Positions 14,907 to 22,910 of a DNA stretch of 28,361 nt are shown here, in pieces. The stretch lies in NCBI GenBank assembly GCA_943369755.1, contig CALROG020000044.1:1-28361 (forward strand). Direction: 5' to 3'. Position 1 is the first letter of the stretch. Every line of letters begins with the position of its first letter. The translations under genes and the position numbers were made by a program. The notes beneath the pieces were generated by a model. It was not told where the DNA came from and did not search any database. It worked only from the letters and a program-made list of their open reading frames with translations. This stretch comes from CALROG01 sp943369755. GTDB taxonomy: Bacteria > Pseudomonadota > Gammaproteobacteria > Burkholderiales > Burkholderiaceae_C.

Positions 14907-16474
14907 GCATTGCAAGACTCCAACTGTCGCACATCACCAAGCGCTATCCGGCGGTGGTGGCCAACAGCGATGTTTCGCTGACCGTGCAGCCCGGTGAAAC
15001 CCACGCGGTGCTGGGCGAAAACGGCGCGGGCAAATCCACGCTGATGAAGATCATTTACGGCAGCGTCAAGCCCGATGAAGGCGGCGTGATGTTCAACGGC
15101 CAGCCGGTACATATCCGCAACCCGCAGGAGGCGCGGGCCCTTGGCATCAGCATGGTGTTCCAGCACTTCAGCCTGTTCGACACCCTGACGGTGGCTGAAA
15201 ACGTCTGGCTCGGCCTGAACAAGCGGCTGACGCTGAATGAAGTGGCCCACAGCATCACCACCAAGGCCGCCGAGTACGGGCTGGACATTGACCCGACGCG
15301 CCCGGTGCATACCCTGAGCGTGGGCGAGATGCAGCGGGTGGAAATCATCCGCGCGCTGCTGACCAACCCGCAGTTGCTGATTCTGGACGAGCCCACCTCG
15401 GTGCTGACGCCGCAGGCCGTGGACAAGCTGTTCGTGGTGCTCAAGAAGCTTGCGTCTGAGGGCTGCAGCATTTTGTACATCAGCCACAAGCTGCATGAGA
15501 TTCGCGAACTGTGCAACGCCTGTACTGTGCTGCGCGGCGGCAAGGTCACGGGGGTGTGCAACCCGCAGGTGGAGAGCAACGCCTCGCTTTCGCGCCTGAT
15601 GATCGGTGCCGAGCCGCCGGCGCTGGCCCACCAGGTCCGCCAAGCCGGCGCGGTGGTGCTGCAGGCCAGGGCCTTGTGCCTGCCCCGGGAAGACCAGTTT
15701 GGTGTGGACCTGGACGGCATTTCGCTGCAAGTTCGCTCTGGTGAAGTGGTGGGCATCGCCGGGGTGTCCGGCAACGGCCAGCGCGAGCTGCTGTATGCGC
15801 TGTCGGGGGAAGACACCCGGGCCGACGCGGCCATGATCCAGGTGTTTGGCCAGGACGCCGCCCACCTCGGTCCGGATGCGCGACGCGCGCTGGGCGTGCA
15901 CTTTGTGCCTGAGGAGCGGTTGGGGCGCGGTGCCGTGCCCACCCTGGGCTTGGCGCACAACCTCATGCTCACCCGCACCGACGCCATTGGCAAAAGCGGC
16001 TGGATCAATGTCAAGGCGCTGGAGGCGCAGGCCGCGGCCATCATTGCCCGCTTCAACGTCAAGGCCGGTGGCCCGAATGCAGCGGCCAAGTCACTGTCGG
16101 GTGGCAATTTGCAGAAATTCATTGTGGGCCGCGAAATTGACGCCAACCCCAGGCTGCTGATCGTTTCGCAACCTACCTGGGGTGTTGACGTGGGCGCGGC
16201 GGCGCAAATTCGCGGTGCCATTTTGGCGCTGCGCGACGCCGGTTGTGCGGTGCTGGTAGTCAGTGAAGAGCTTGACGAGCTGTTCGAAATCAGCGACCGG
16301 CTGTACGTGATTGCCAAGGGCAAGTTGTCGCCCTCGGTTGACCGGGCCGAGGCCACGGTGGCGCAGATTGGCGAATGGATGAGCGGTTTGTGGGAACTTG
16401 CGGGACAGACCAGGATTGCGCAGCAATCTGCTCTGTCCCCAACTGATCAGAAAGCCGATCATGTTGAAGCTTGA
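14903..16474 (+). CDS. BMP-type ABC importer, duplicated ATPase subunit
   Basis: A 523-residue ATPase with two nucleotide-binding domains in one chain, as in sugar and nucleoside importers of the RbsA/YufO type. Domain 1 is complete: Walker A GENGAGKST (38-46), signature LSVGE (138-142) and Walker B LLILDEPTS (D162, E163). Domain 2 is degenerate in the usual way for this class: the P-loop is GVSGNGQREL without Lys, the signature LSGGNLQK (from 398) is kept, and Walker B reads LLIVSQPTWGVD with S422-Q423 in place of the Asp-Glu pair. It starts inside the LysR stop codon and overlaps the next permease by 14 bases. With the following permeases and BMP lipoprotein it forms a purine/nucleoside importer. 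Confidence 0.93.
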   Translation: MSIARLQLSHITKRYPAVVANSDVSLTVQPGETHAVLGENGAGKSTLMKIIYGSVKPDEGGVMFNGQPVHIRNPQEARALGISMVFQHFSLFDTLTVAENVWLGLNKRLTLNEVAHSITTKAAEYGLDIDPTRPVHTLSVGEMQRVEIIRALLTNPQLLILDEPTSVLTPQAVDKLFVVLKKLASEGCSILYISHKLHEIRELCNACTVLRGGKVTGVCNPQVESNASLSRLMIGAEPPALAHQVRQAGAVVLQARALCLPREDQFGVDLDGISLQVRSGEVVGIAGVSGNGQRELLYALSGEDTRADAAMIQVFGQDAAHLGPDARRALGVHFVPEERLGRGAVPTLGLAHNLMLTRTDAIGKSGWINVKALEAQAAAIIARFNVKAGGPNAAAKSLSGGNLQKFIVGREIDANPRLLIVSQPTWGVDVGAAAQIRGAILALRDAGCAVLVVSEELDELFEISDRLYVIAKGKLSPSVDRAEATVAQIGEWMSGLWELAGQTRIAQQSALSPTDQKADHVEA

Positions 16475-17540
16475 GCCGCGCCCGCAGCCGTCGCAGTTCT
16501 GGAGCTTTGCCTCGCCGCTGCTGGCGCTGGTGATCACAGTGGGTGTTGGCGTTCTGCTGTTTGCTGCGCTGGGCAAAGACCCGGTGCGTGGCCTGCAGGT
16601 TTTCTTCTGGGAGCCGATCAAGACGCCCTACGCTTTGGGCGAACTGATGGTCAAGGCCACACCGCTGCTGGTGATTGCGCTGGGACTGGCGGTTTGCTTT
16701 CGCTCCAATGTCTGGAACATCGGGGCCGAGGGGCAGTTTGTGATCGGTGCTGTATTCGCCGGGGGCGTGGCCCTGCTGGCCGACAAGACTACCGGGGGCT
16801 GGATCGTGCTGGCCATCCTGCTCGCAGGCATGGCCGGCGGCATGGTCTGGGCCGGTATCACGGCCTTATTGCGTGACCGCTTCAATGCCAACGAAATTCT
16901 GGTCAGCCTGATGCTGGTATACGTGGCCGACATGGTGTTGAGCTACCTGGTCTACGGCCCCTGGAAGGACCCAGCGGGCTATAACTTTCCGCAAACCAAG
17001 ACCTTTGAGTCAGTCACCCAGATTCCACGGCTGATGGCCGGCTCGCGCGTGAGCATCGGGCTGCTGATCGCGCTGGCCGGTGCCGCCGCGCTCTGGATCT
17101 TCCTGTTCCGCACGCGGGCCGGCTTTGCCCAGCAAGTGGGCGGGCTGGCACCGGCAGCGGCGCGCTATGCGGGCTTTTCGTCGCGCAAGGCGCTGTGGGT
17201 GGCATTGCTCACCTCAGGCGGTGCCGCCGGGCTGGCGGGGGCGCTGGAGGTGGCGGGGCCAATTGGGCAGCTCACGCCCTATGTCCCGGCGGGCTATGGT
17301 TTTGCCGCCATCATCGTGGCCTTTGTCGGGCGGCTGCACCCGGTGGGCATGATCTTCTCGGCCATTTTGATGAGCATGTTCTACATCGGTGGCGAACTGG
17401 CGCAGTCGCGCCTGGGGTTGCCGAAGTCGCTCACGGGGGTGTTCCAGGGGCTGCTGCTGTTTTCGCTGCTGGCCTGCGACACACTCATCGCGTATCGCCT
17501 GCGCATCACCGGCCTGTCGGCCCCCAAGGGAGCCCACTGA
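16461..17540 (+). CDS. BMP-type ABC importer, permease 1
   Basis: A 359-residue inner-membrane permease of the branched-chain/ribose type (BPD_transp_2) found in nucleoside importers. The cytoplasmic N-terminus is followed by a hydrophobic segment (FWSFASPLLALVITVGVGVL), and further hydrophobic segments run through the chain. The conserved CFRSNVWNIGAEGQFVIGA region is characteristic, and NANEILVSLMLVY is also a family motif. The ATG at 16461 overlaps the ATPase end by 14 bases, and its TGA shares a base with the ATG of the second permease, so translation is coupled. Together with that protein it forms the translocation pore. Confidence 0.92.
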   Translation: MLKLEPRPQPSQFWSFASPLLALVITVGVGVLLFAALGKDPVRGLQVFFWEPIKTPYALGELMVKATPLLVIALGLAVCFRSNVWNIGAEGQFVIGAVFAGGVALLADKTTGGWIVLAILLAGMAGGMVWAGITALLRDRFNANEILVSLMLVYVADMVLSYLVYGPWKDPAGYNFPQTKTFESVTQIPRLMAGSRVSIGLLIALAGAAALWIFLFRTRAGFAQQVGGLAPAAARYAGFSSRKALWVALLTSGGAAGLAGALEVAGPIGQLTPYVPAGYGFAAIIVAFVGRLHPVGMIFSAILMSMFYIGGELAQSRLGLPKSLTGVFQGLLLFSLLACDTLIAYRLRITGLSAPKGAH

Positions 17541-18460
17541 TGGAAAGTTACGCACTTCTGCTGGCCGCCACGCTTAACGCCGGTACCGTGCTGGCCATTG
17601 CCGCTTTAGGCCTGCTGATCAATGAAAAGTCGGGGGTGGTGAACCTGGGTGCCGAGGGCATGATGCTGTGCGCCGCCATCGCAGGCTTTGCCACCGTGGT
17701 TCACACCGGCAACGACTGGCTGGGCTTTGCCGCCGGCATGGGCGCGGGTGCGCTGCTGGCGGCAGCCTTTGGGGTGCTGGTGATCTGGCTCAACACCAAT
17801 CAATACGCCACGGGTCTGGCGCTCAGTCTTTTTGGTGCGGGCTTCTCGGCTTTTGCCGGCATCAAGTACGTGCAGGAAAAGCTGCCTGAACGGCCACAGT
17901 TCTCGATCCCGTTGCTGGGCGACATCCCGCTGCTGGGGCCGGCACTGTTTCGCCAGCACCCGATGGTGTACCTGGCCATGCTGCTGGTGGTGGGCCTGGT
18001 CTGGTTTTTATACCGTTCGCGTGGCGGGCTGGTGCTGCGCTCGGTGGGCGAGTCGCCCGAATCAGCCCATGCGCTGGGTTACCCGGTGCGTCGCATCCGC
18101 CTGGCCGCGGTGGTGGTGGGGGGTGCCCTGTGCGGGTTGGCGGGGGCTTACATCGCCGTCATTTACACGCCACTGTGGGTCGAAGGCATGGTGGCCGGCA
18201 AGGGCTGGATCGCACTGGCGCTGACCACCTTCGCCACCTGGCGTCCGGCACGGGTGTTGCTGGGTGCCTACCTGTTTGGCGGCGTGACCATGCTGCAATT
18301 CCATTTGCAAGGCATTGGGGTTGAGGTGCCGAGCCAGTTTTTAACCATGTTGCCTTACATCGCCACGATCGTGGTGTTGGCCCTGATCTCGCGCAACCCG
18401 GCATGGATACGCATCAACATGCCAGCCTCCCTTGGAAAACCGTTTTATCCCGGTTCATAA
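17540..18460 (+). CDS. BMP-type ABC importer, permease 2
   Basis: A 306-residue inner-membrane permease, the shorter partner typical of BMP-dependent nucleoside importers. It begins with LLLAATLNAGTVLAIAALG and the family motif INEKSGVVNLGAEGMMLCAA; GLVLRSVGESPESAHALGYP is the conserved cytoplasmic coupling segment. Several hydrophobic helices are evident. The ATG at 17540 overlaps the stop of permease 1 by one base. Its last codons contain a promoter-like sequence that may drive the downstream binding-protein gene separately. Confidence 0.92.
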   Translation: MESYALLLAATLNAGTVLAIAALGLLINEKSGVVNLGAEGMMLCAAIAGFATVVHTGNDWLGFAAGMGAGALLAAAFGVLVIWLNTNQYATGLALSLFGAGFSAFAGIKYVQEKLPERPQFSIPLLGDIPLLGPALFRQHPMVYLAMLLVVGLVWFLYRSRGGLVLRSVGESPESAHALGYPVRRIRLAAVVVGGALCGLAGAYIAVIYTPLWVEGMVAGKGWIALALTTFATWRPARVLLGAYLFGGVTMLQFHLQGIGVEVPSQFLTMLPYIATIVVLALISRNPAWIRINMPASLGKPFYPGS

Positions 18461-18461
18461 T
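18432..18461 (+). promoter_or_regulatory. Possible sigma-70 promoter for the BMP lipoprotein gene
   Basis: TTGGAA (18432-18437) and CATAAT (18456-18461) are separated by 18 bases and lie at the very end of the permease 2 gene, about 47 bases before the lipoprotein ATG. A second promoter here would allow the binding protein to be made in excess over the membrane components. Match is by eye. Confidence 0.35.
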
Positions 18462-18507
18462 TGTTTGTTTTTACCCAACCTGTCGCAACCCTCAAGAAGG
18501 AAATGAC

Positions 18508-19662
18508 ATGACTGACCTGAAGAAACGTTCCCTGCTCAAAGTCGCGGCCCTGTCCGCGGTGGCGGCGGCAGCCCTGGTGGGTTGCGGCAAGAAGGAAGAG
18601 CCACCGAAGCCGGTGGCCGCTCCGGCCGCTGCACCGGCGCCCAAGCCCGAGCCATTGAAGATTGCATTTGCCTATGTTGGCCCGGTGGGCGACGGCGGCT
18701 GGACCTTTGCACACGACAACGGACGCAAGGCCATCGAAAAGGAATTTGGCGACAAGGTCGTCACCAGCTTCGTCGAGAAGGTGCCAGAGTCGGCTGACGC
18801 CGAGCGCGTGATCCGCGACATGGCCACCCAGGGCAACAAGCTGATCTTCGGCACCACCTTCGGCTATATGGAGCCCATGCTCAAGGTGGCGGCTGACCAC
18901 AAGGGCGTGAAGTTCGAACATGCCACCGGTTACAAGACAGCCGAGAACATGCGCACCTACGACAGCCGTACCTATGAAGGCGCCTACATGGCGGGCGTGA
19001 TCGCCGGCAAGATGACCAAGTCCAACACGCTGGGCGTGGTGGCTTCGATCCCAATTCCGGAAGTGGTGCGCAACATCAACAGCTTCACTATGGGTGCGCA
19101 ATCGGTCAACCCCAAGGTCAAGACCAAGGTGGTCTGGGTCAACGAGTGGTTCAACCCGCCCAAAGAGACCGAAGCCGCTACCTCGCTGATCAACGGTGGC
19201 GCTGACGTCCTGTTCCAGAACACCGACTCTTCCGCCGTGCTGCAAACCGCCGAGAAGATGAACAAGCGTGCTTTCGGCTGGGACAGCGACATGACCGCCT
19301 ACGGCCCCAAGGCCCACCTGGGTTCGGCCGTCATCAACTGGGGCCCGTACTATGTGAAGGCCACGCGTGATGCGCTTGAAGGCAAGTGGACTGGCGGCAC
19401 GGGCGTGTGGTGGGGTGTGAAGGAAGGCGCGATCGACATGGTGTCGATGGCGGCAGACATTCCGGAAGACACCAAGAAGAAGGTCGAAGAAATCAAGGCT
19501 GGCCTGAAGGCAGGCACCTTCTCGATCTGGAAGGGCCCGATTGTTGGCCAGGACGGCAAGGAAATTCTTGCCAAAGACGCCGTGGCAGACGACAAGTTTC
19601 TGGGCGGTGTGAACTTCTACGTCAAGGGCGTGGAAGGCAAAGTCCCGGGCGACAAGAAGTAA
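18508..19662 (+). CDS. BMP-family (PnrA-like) substrate-binding lipoprotein of the purine ABC importer
   Basis: A 384-residue extracytoplasmic receptor of the Bmp/Med family, which binds purine nucleosides or related ligands. The N-terminus is a lipoprotein signal with LVGC ending at C26, followed by a Lys/Glu patch and an Ala-Pro-rich tether (about 30-50). The binding fold starts at LKIAFAYVGPVGDGGWTFAH. Family motifs DAERVIRDMA, IFGTTFGYMEP, FEHATGYKT and IPIPEVVRNINSF are present, and later NTDSSAV and WDSDM, whose acidic residues may contact ligand. The ATG at 18508 has AAGGA eight bases upstream. It sits 47 bases after permease 2 and ends at a strong terminator, closing the transporter operon. 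Confidence 0.93.
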   Translation: MTDLKKRSLLKVAALSAVAAAALVGCGKKEEPPKPVAAPAAAPAPKPEPLKIAFAYVGPVGDGGWTFAHDNGRKAIEKEFGDKVVTSFVEKVPESADAERVIRDMATQGNKLIFGTTFGYMEPMLKVAADHKGVKFEHATGYKTAENMRTYDSRTYEGAYMAGVIAGKMTKSNTLGVVASIPIPEVVRNINSFTMGAQSVNPKVKTKVVWVNEWFNPPKETEAATSLINGGADVLFQNTDSSAVLQTAEKMNKRAFGWDSDMTAYGPKAHLGSAVINWGPYYVKATRDALEGKWTGGTGVWWGVKEGAIDMVSMAADIPEDTKKKVEEIKAGLKAGTFSIWKGPIVGQDGKEILAKDAVADDKFLGGVNFYVKGVEGKVPGDKK

Positions 19663-19695
19663 GACGCCCCCCGAAGCGCCGTCGGCGCCTCCTCG

Positions 19696-19723
19696 AAAGG
19701 GCCGCCGCAGGGTGGCCCTTTTT
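19696..19723 (+). terminator. Intrinsic terminator after the transporter operon
   Basis: AAAGGGCCGCC (19696-19706) pairs with GGTGGCCCTTT (19711-19721), 11 base pairs with one G-T wobble, around the tetraloop GCAG, followed directly by a T-run (TTTTT to 19723). This is a strong Rho-independent terminator. It lies just 11 bases before the start of the Rieske gene, so that gene needs read-through or a promoter within or after the hairpin. Confidence 0.85.
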
Positions 19724-19733
19724 ACTTTTGCAC

Positions 19734-20711
19734 ATGATTGAAGAACTGCTCTGGCATCCCGTGGTGCTGTCGACCGATCTGGCCGAAACGCCGGTGGCCG
19801 CACAACTGCTGGGCCACGACCTGGTGCTGTGGCGTGACGGTCGCAGTGCCGTACACGCCTGGCGCGACCAGTGCCCGCACCGCGGTGCGCAGCTGTCGCG
19901 CGGGCGCGTGGTGAATGACCGGCTGGAGTGCCCGTACCACGGCTGGCAGTTTGCGGCCTCGGGCCAGTGCGTCCAGGTGCCGGCGCTGCCAGCGTTCACG
20001 CCTCCCGCCAGCCACTGTGTCTTGCGCTATGCCGCGCAAGAGGCCCACGGCCTCGTTTGGGTACGGCTGGCCGAAGGCGACACGGCTTTGCCGGCCTTCG
20101 CGGCCGAGGCCGACGCACGTCTGCGCAAACTCAACTGCGGCCCGTATGACGTGGCCACCAGCGCGCCGCGCATCGTGGAAAACTTTCTGGATATGGCGCA
20201 TTTCGGCTTTGTGCACGAAGGTTCGCTGGGCATGCGCGGCGCCACCGGCATCGACGACTACTCAGTGCAGCCCACCCCCACCGGCCTGCTGGCGACGCAG
20301 TGCAAAGCGTGGCAGCCGCAGTCCAGCCTGCAGGCCACCGCGCCCGCGCAGGTGGAGTACACCTACGAAGTAACTGCCCCCTATGCCGCCGTGCTGACCA
20401 AGCTGCCCGATCCGGCCGCGGTGGCCATTGCCGGCTACCGCGAGTCGATTGCGCTGTACATCTGCCCGCTCACGCCCGAGACCAGCCGCGTGTGGTTCCG
20501 CCTGGCCGTGGCGGATTTCGGGTCCACGGACGACACCTTGCGCGCCTTTCAGCACGGCGTCTTCATGCAAGACCAGCCGGTGCTGGAGTCGCAGCACCCG
20601 CAGCGCCTGCCTCTGGACCTGCGGGCCGAGCTGCACACCGCTGCCGACAAGGCATCTTCTGCCTACCGCCGCCACCTGGCGCAACTGGGCATTACCTTTG
20701 GAGTCTGTTGA
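19734..20711 (+). CDS. Rieske non-heme iron oxygenase, alpha-type subunit, unknown substrate
   Basis: A 325-residue single-component oxygenase. The Rieske 2Fe-2S site is C47-P-H49 and C66-P-Y-H69. The mononuclear iron site is FLDMAHFGFVH (D153, H156, H161), and D280 in QDQPVLESQHP is the likely third iron ligand. Such enzymes hydroxylate or demethylate ring compounds using O2 and electrons from a reductase; no reductase or ferredoxin gene is in this window. It is coupled by a one-base overlap to an adenine-deaminase-type gene and followed by a second BMP receptor and guanine deaminase, so a purine or N-methylpurine substrate is suggested, by analogy with caffeine N-demethylases. The ATG at 19734 fits the family N-terminus, but no Shine-Dalgarno is visible. 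Substrate is inference. Confidence 0.9.
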   Translation: MIEELLWHPVVLSTDLAETPVAAQLLGHDLVLWRDGRSAVHAWRDQCPHRGAQLSRGRVVNDRLECPYHGWQFAASGQCVQVPALPAFTPPASHCVLRYAAQEAHGLVWVRLAEGDTALPAFAAEADARLRKLNCGPYDVATSAPRIVENFLDMAHFGFVHEGSLGMRGATGIDDYSVQPTPTGLLATQCKAWQPQSSLQATAPAQVEYTYEVTAPYAAVLTKLPDPAAVAIAGYRESIALYICPLTPETSRVWFRLAVADFGSTDDTLRAFQHGVFMQDQPVLESQHPQRLPLDLRAELHTAADKASSAYRRHLAQLGITFGVC

Positions 20712-21748
20712 TGCAACCCATTCCCGACATTCCCGCCGACCGGCTGCACACCTTGCTGCGCACCATGCCCAAGGCCGAGTTGCACATGCACATCGAAGGC
20801 TCACTTGAGCCAGAGCTGATCTTTGCACTGGCGCAACGCAACGGCGTGGCCATTCCATACGCGACGGTGGACGAACTGCGCCGCGCCTATGCCTTCACCA
20901 ACCTGCAGAGCTTTCTGGACATTTACTACGCCGGTGCCAGCGTGCTGATTGGCGAACAGGACTTCTACGACATGGCCTGGGCCTACCTGCTGCGCGCGCA
21001 GGCCGACAACGTGCTGCACACCGAGATGTTCTTTGACCCGCAAACCCATACCGCACGCGGTGTGGCGATGCAAACTGTGGTCAACGGCCTGCACCGGGCC
21101 TGCGTTGACGCCCGCACCACACTGGGCGTGAGCGCCTCATTGATCCTGTGTTTCTTGCGCCACCTGAGTGAAGAACAGGCGTTTGAAACGCTGGAGCAGG
21201 CGCTGCCCTTTCGGGACAAGTTCATCGGCGTGGGGCTGGACTCCAGCGAGCTCGGCCACCCGCCCGAGAAGTTTGCGCGGGTCTTTGCGCGCTGCCGCAC
21301 CCTGGGCTTTCACCTGGTGGCGCACGCAGGCGAAGAGGGGCCGCCCGCCTATGTGTGGACGGCGCTGGATCTGCTCAAGGTCGAGCGCATTGACCACGGC
21401 GTGCAGTCTGTCAAAGACGCTGCCTTGATGCAGCGCCTGGCGCAAAGCCGTATCCCGCTGACGGTATGCCCGTTGTCCAATCTCAAGTTGCGGGTGTTTC
21501 CCACACTGGCCCAACACAACCTGGGCGCGCTGCTGGAGGCAGGCCTGGTGGCCACAGTCAATTCCGACGATCCGGCTTATTTTGGCGGCTACATGAACGA
21601 GAACTTCACCCAGACCTTTGCCGCCACCGGGCTGACTGCCGGGCATGCCTACCGGTTGGCGCGCAACAGCTTTGAGGCGAGTTTTGTAGACGCTGATGCA
21701 CGCCGCGGTTTTATCGACCAGCTGGACCAGGCATTCGCCGGCAACTGA
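20711..21748 (+). CDS. Adenine deaminase (adenosine-deaminase-like amidohydrolase)
   Basis: A 345-residue zinc amidohydrolase of the adenosine/adenine deaminase family. Zinc and catalytic motifs: KAELHMHIEGSLEPE (H25, H27), HAGEEGPP (H205, E208), ERIDHGV (H229) and VNSDDPAYFGGY (D286, D287). The last motif and HAGEEGPPAYVWTALDLLKV are the pattern I associate with the bacterial/fungal adenine deaminase branch (such as Pseudomonas PA0148) and not with nucleoside-specific adenosine deaminase. It would convert adenine to hypoxanthine, the substrate of the xanthine dehydrogenase encoded nearby. Its ATG overlaps the Rieske stop by one base. Adenosine deaminase remains the alternative. Confidence 0.9.
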   Translation: MQPIPDIPADRLHTLLRTMPKAELHMHIEGSLEPELIFALAQRNGVAIPYATVDELRRAYAFTNLQSFLDIYYAGASVLIGEQDFYDMAWAYLLRAQADNVLHTEMFFDPQTHTARGVAMQTVVNGLHRACVDARTTLGVSASLILCFLRHLSEEQAFETLEQALPFRDKFIGVGLDSSELGHPPEKFARVFARCRTLGFHLVAHAGEEGPPAYVWTALDLLKVERIDHGVQSVKDAALMQRLAQSRIPLTVCPLSNLKLRVFPTLAQHNLGALLEAGLVATVNSDDPAYFGGYMNENFTQTFAATGLTAGHAYRLARNSFEASFVDADARRGFIDQLDQAFAGN

Positions 21749-21773
21749 CGACCAGCGGGTAAAATCAAGCGCA

Positions 21774-21806
21774 GAAAGGTCGCGCTCCGGCGGCCTTTCC
21801 CTTTTT
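21774..21806 (+). terminator. Intrinsic terminator after the adenine deaminase gene
   Basis: GAAAGGTCGC (21774-21783) pairs with GCGGCCTTTC (21790-21799), ten base pairs with one G-T wobble and a six-base loop, followed by T5 at 21802-21806. It separates the Rieske-adenine deaminase pair from the second BMP receptor gene, and could be partial, giving read-through into the rest of the island. Confidence 0.75.
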
Positions 21807-21835
21807 CCAGCCCCGGAGCCATGTAGAGGACCACC

Positions 21836-22906
21836 ATGTATAAAAACCTCGTAGCCACTGCCGTGGCCGCCTGTTTTTCATTTCCCGTTTTTTCCCAACC
21901 CACCGAGCCAATGAAGGTTGGCTTCGTCTATGTCGCGCCGATTACCGAAGCCGGTTGGGTGCGCCAGCACGAAGAAGGCCGCAAGGCGGTTGAGGCGGCG
22001 CTGGGCGCGCGGGTCAAAACCACGTTCGTGGAAAACGTGGCCGAAGGAGCCGACGCCGAGCGGGTGATCCGTGACTTGGCTGCAACCGGCCACAAGCTGA
22101 TCTTTACGCCCAGCTTTGGCTACATGGAGCCCACACTCAAGGTGGCCAAAGACTTTGCGGACGTCAAGTTCGAGTCCATCACCGGTTACAAGACGGCACC
22201 AAACGTTGCCACGGCCAATGCGCGCTACTACGAAGGCCGGTACCTGGCGGGTATCGCCGCCGGGCGCATGACAAAGACCAGGCTGGCGGGCTATGTGGCG
22301 GGCTTCCCGATTCCCGAGGTGTTGCAGGGCATCAATGCCTTCACCCTGGGGCTGCGTTCGGTCAACCCGAGCGCGCAAGTCAAGGTCGTCTGGCTGAACG
22401 CCTGGTTCGACCCGCCGCGCGAACGCGACGCGGCCATGAGCCTGTTTAACCAGAATGTGGACGTGATTGCCTTTCACACCGGCTCCACTGCTGTCATGAC
22501 GGCAGCACAAGAGCGCGGCAAGATGGCTGTGGCCTACCACTCGGACATGCGCCGCACAGGGCCTGATGCGCAGATTGTGGCGGTGACGCACCAGTGGGGT
22601 GCCTACTACACCCAGCGCGTGCGCGCGGCACTGGACGGTAGCTGGAAGAGCGGCAGCGTCTGGGGTGGTATCAAGGAGGGCATGATCCGCGTCGGCGACT
22701 TCGGCCCGCAGGTACCCACCGCAGTGCAAGACGAAGTGCTGGCGCGCCAGCAAGACATTGCCAGCGGCAAGCTGCATCCGTTCACAGGCCCGATCACCGA
22801 CAACGACGGCAAGGCCCGGCTCGCCGCCCGGGTGGTGATGAAGGATGAGCAGATACAGACTATGAATTTTCTTGTATCGGGCGTGCTGGGCAAGGCTGCA
22901 AAATAG
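21836..22906 (+). CDS. Second BMP-family substrate-binding protein, secreted soluble form
   Basis: A 356-residue paralogue of the lipoprotein receptor at 18508-19662. It has an ordinary cleavable signal peptide (MYKNLVATAVAACFSFPVFS) in place of a lipobox, so it should be free in the periplasm. Family segments are kept: GFVYVAPITEAGWVRQHEEG, DAERVIRDLA, FGYMEPTLKVA, ITGYKT and IPEVLQGINAF. Compared with the lipoprotein, NTDSSAV becomes HTGSTAV and WDSDM becomes YHSDM, which suggests a different ligand. AGAGGA lies about seven bases before the ATG at 21836. No second set of permeases is present, so it may feed the same importer. Four bases separate it from guanine deaminase. Confidence 0.92.
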   Translation: MYKNLVATAVAACFSFPVFSQPTEPMKVGFVYVAPITEAGWVRQHEEGRKAVEAALGARVKTTFVENVAEGADAERVIRDLAATGHKLIFTPSFGYMEPTLKVAKDFADVKFESITGYKTAPNVATANARYYEGRYLAGIAAGRMTKTRLAGYVAGFPIPEVLQGINAFTLGLRSVNPSAQVKVVWLNAWFDPPRERDAAMSLFNQNVDVIAFHTGSTAVMTAAQERGKMAVAYHSDMRRTGPDAQIVAVTHQWGAYYTQRVRAALDGSWKSGSVWGGIKEGMIRVGDFGPQVPTAVQDEVLARQQDIASGKLHPFTGPITDNDGKARLAARVVMKDEQIQTMNFLVSGVLGKAAK

Positions 22907-22910
22907 GTGG

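Noticed and set aside
15720..16200. Apparent inactivation of the second ATPase domain (no P-loop Lys, no Walker B Asp-Glu)
   Set aside because: This degeneracy is the normal state of the second domain in RbsA/YufO-type fused ATPases, so it is not a pseudogene signal.
14807..16356. Long minus-strand ORFs (383 and 433 codons) opposite the ABC ATPase
   Set aside because: Antisense shadows of a gene with intact Walker and signature motifs.
18445..19803. 452-codon minus-strand ORF opposite the BMP lipoprotein gene
   Set aside because: Antisense shadow; the plus strand encodes a complete BMP lipoprotein with lipobox, ribosome site and terminator.
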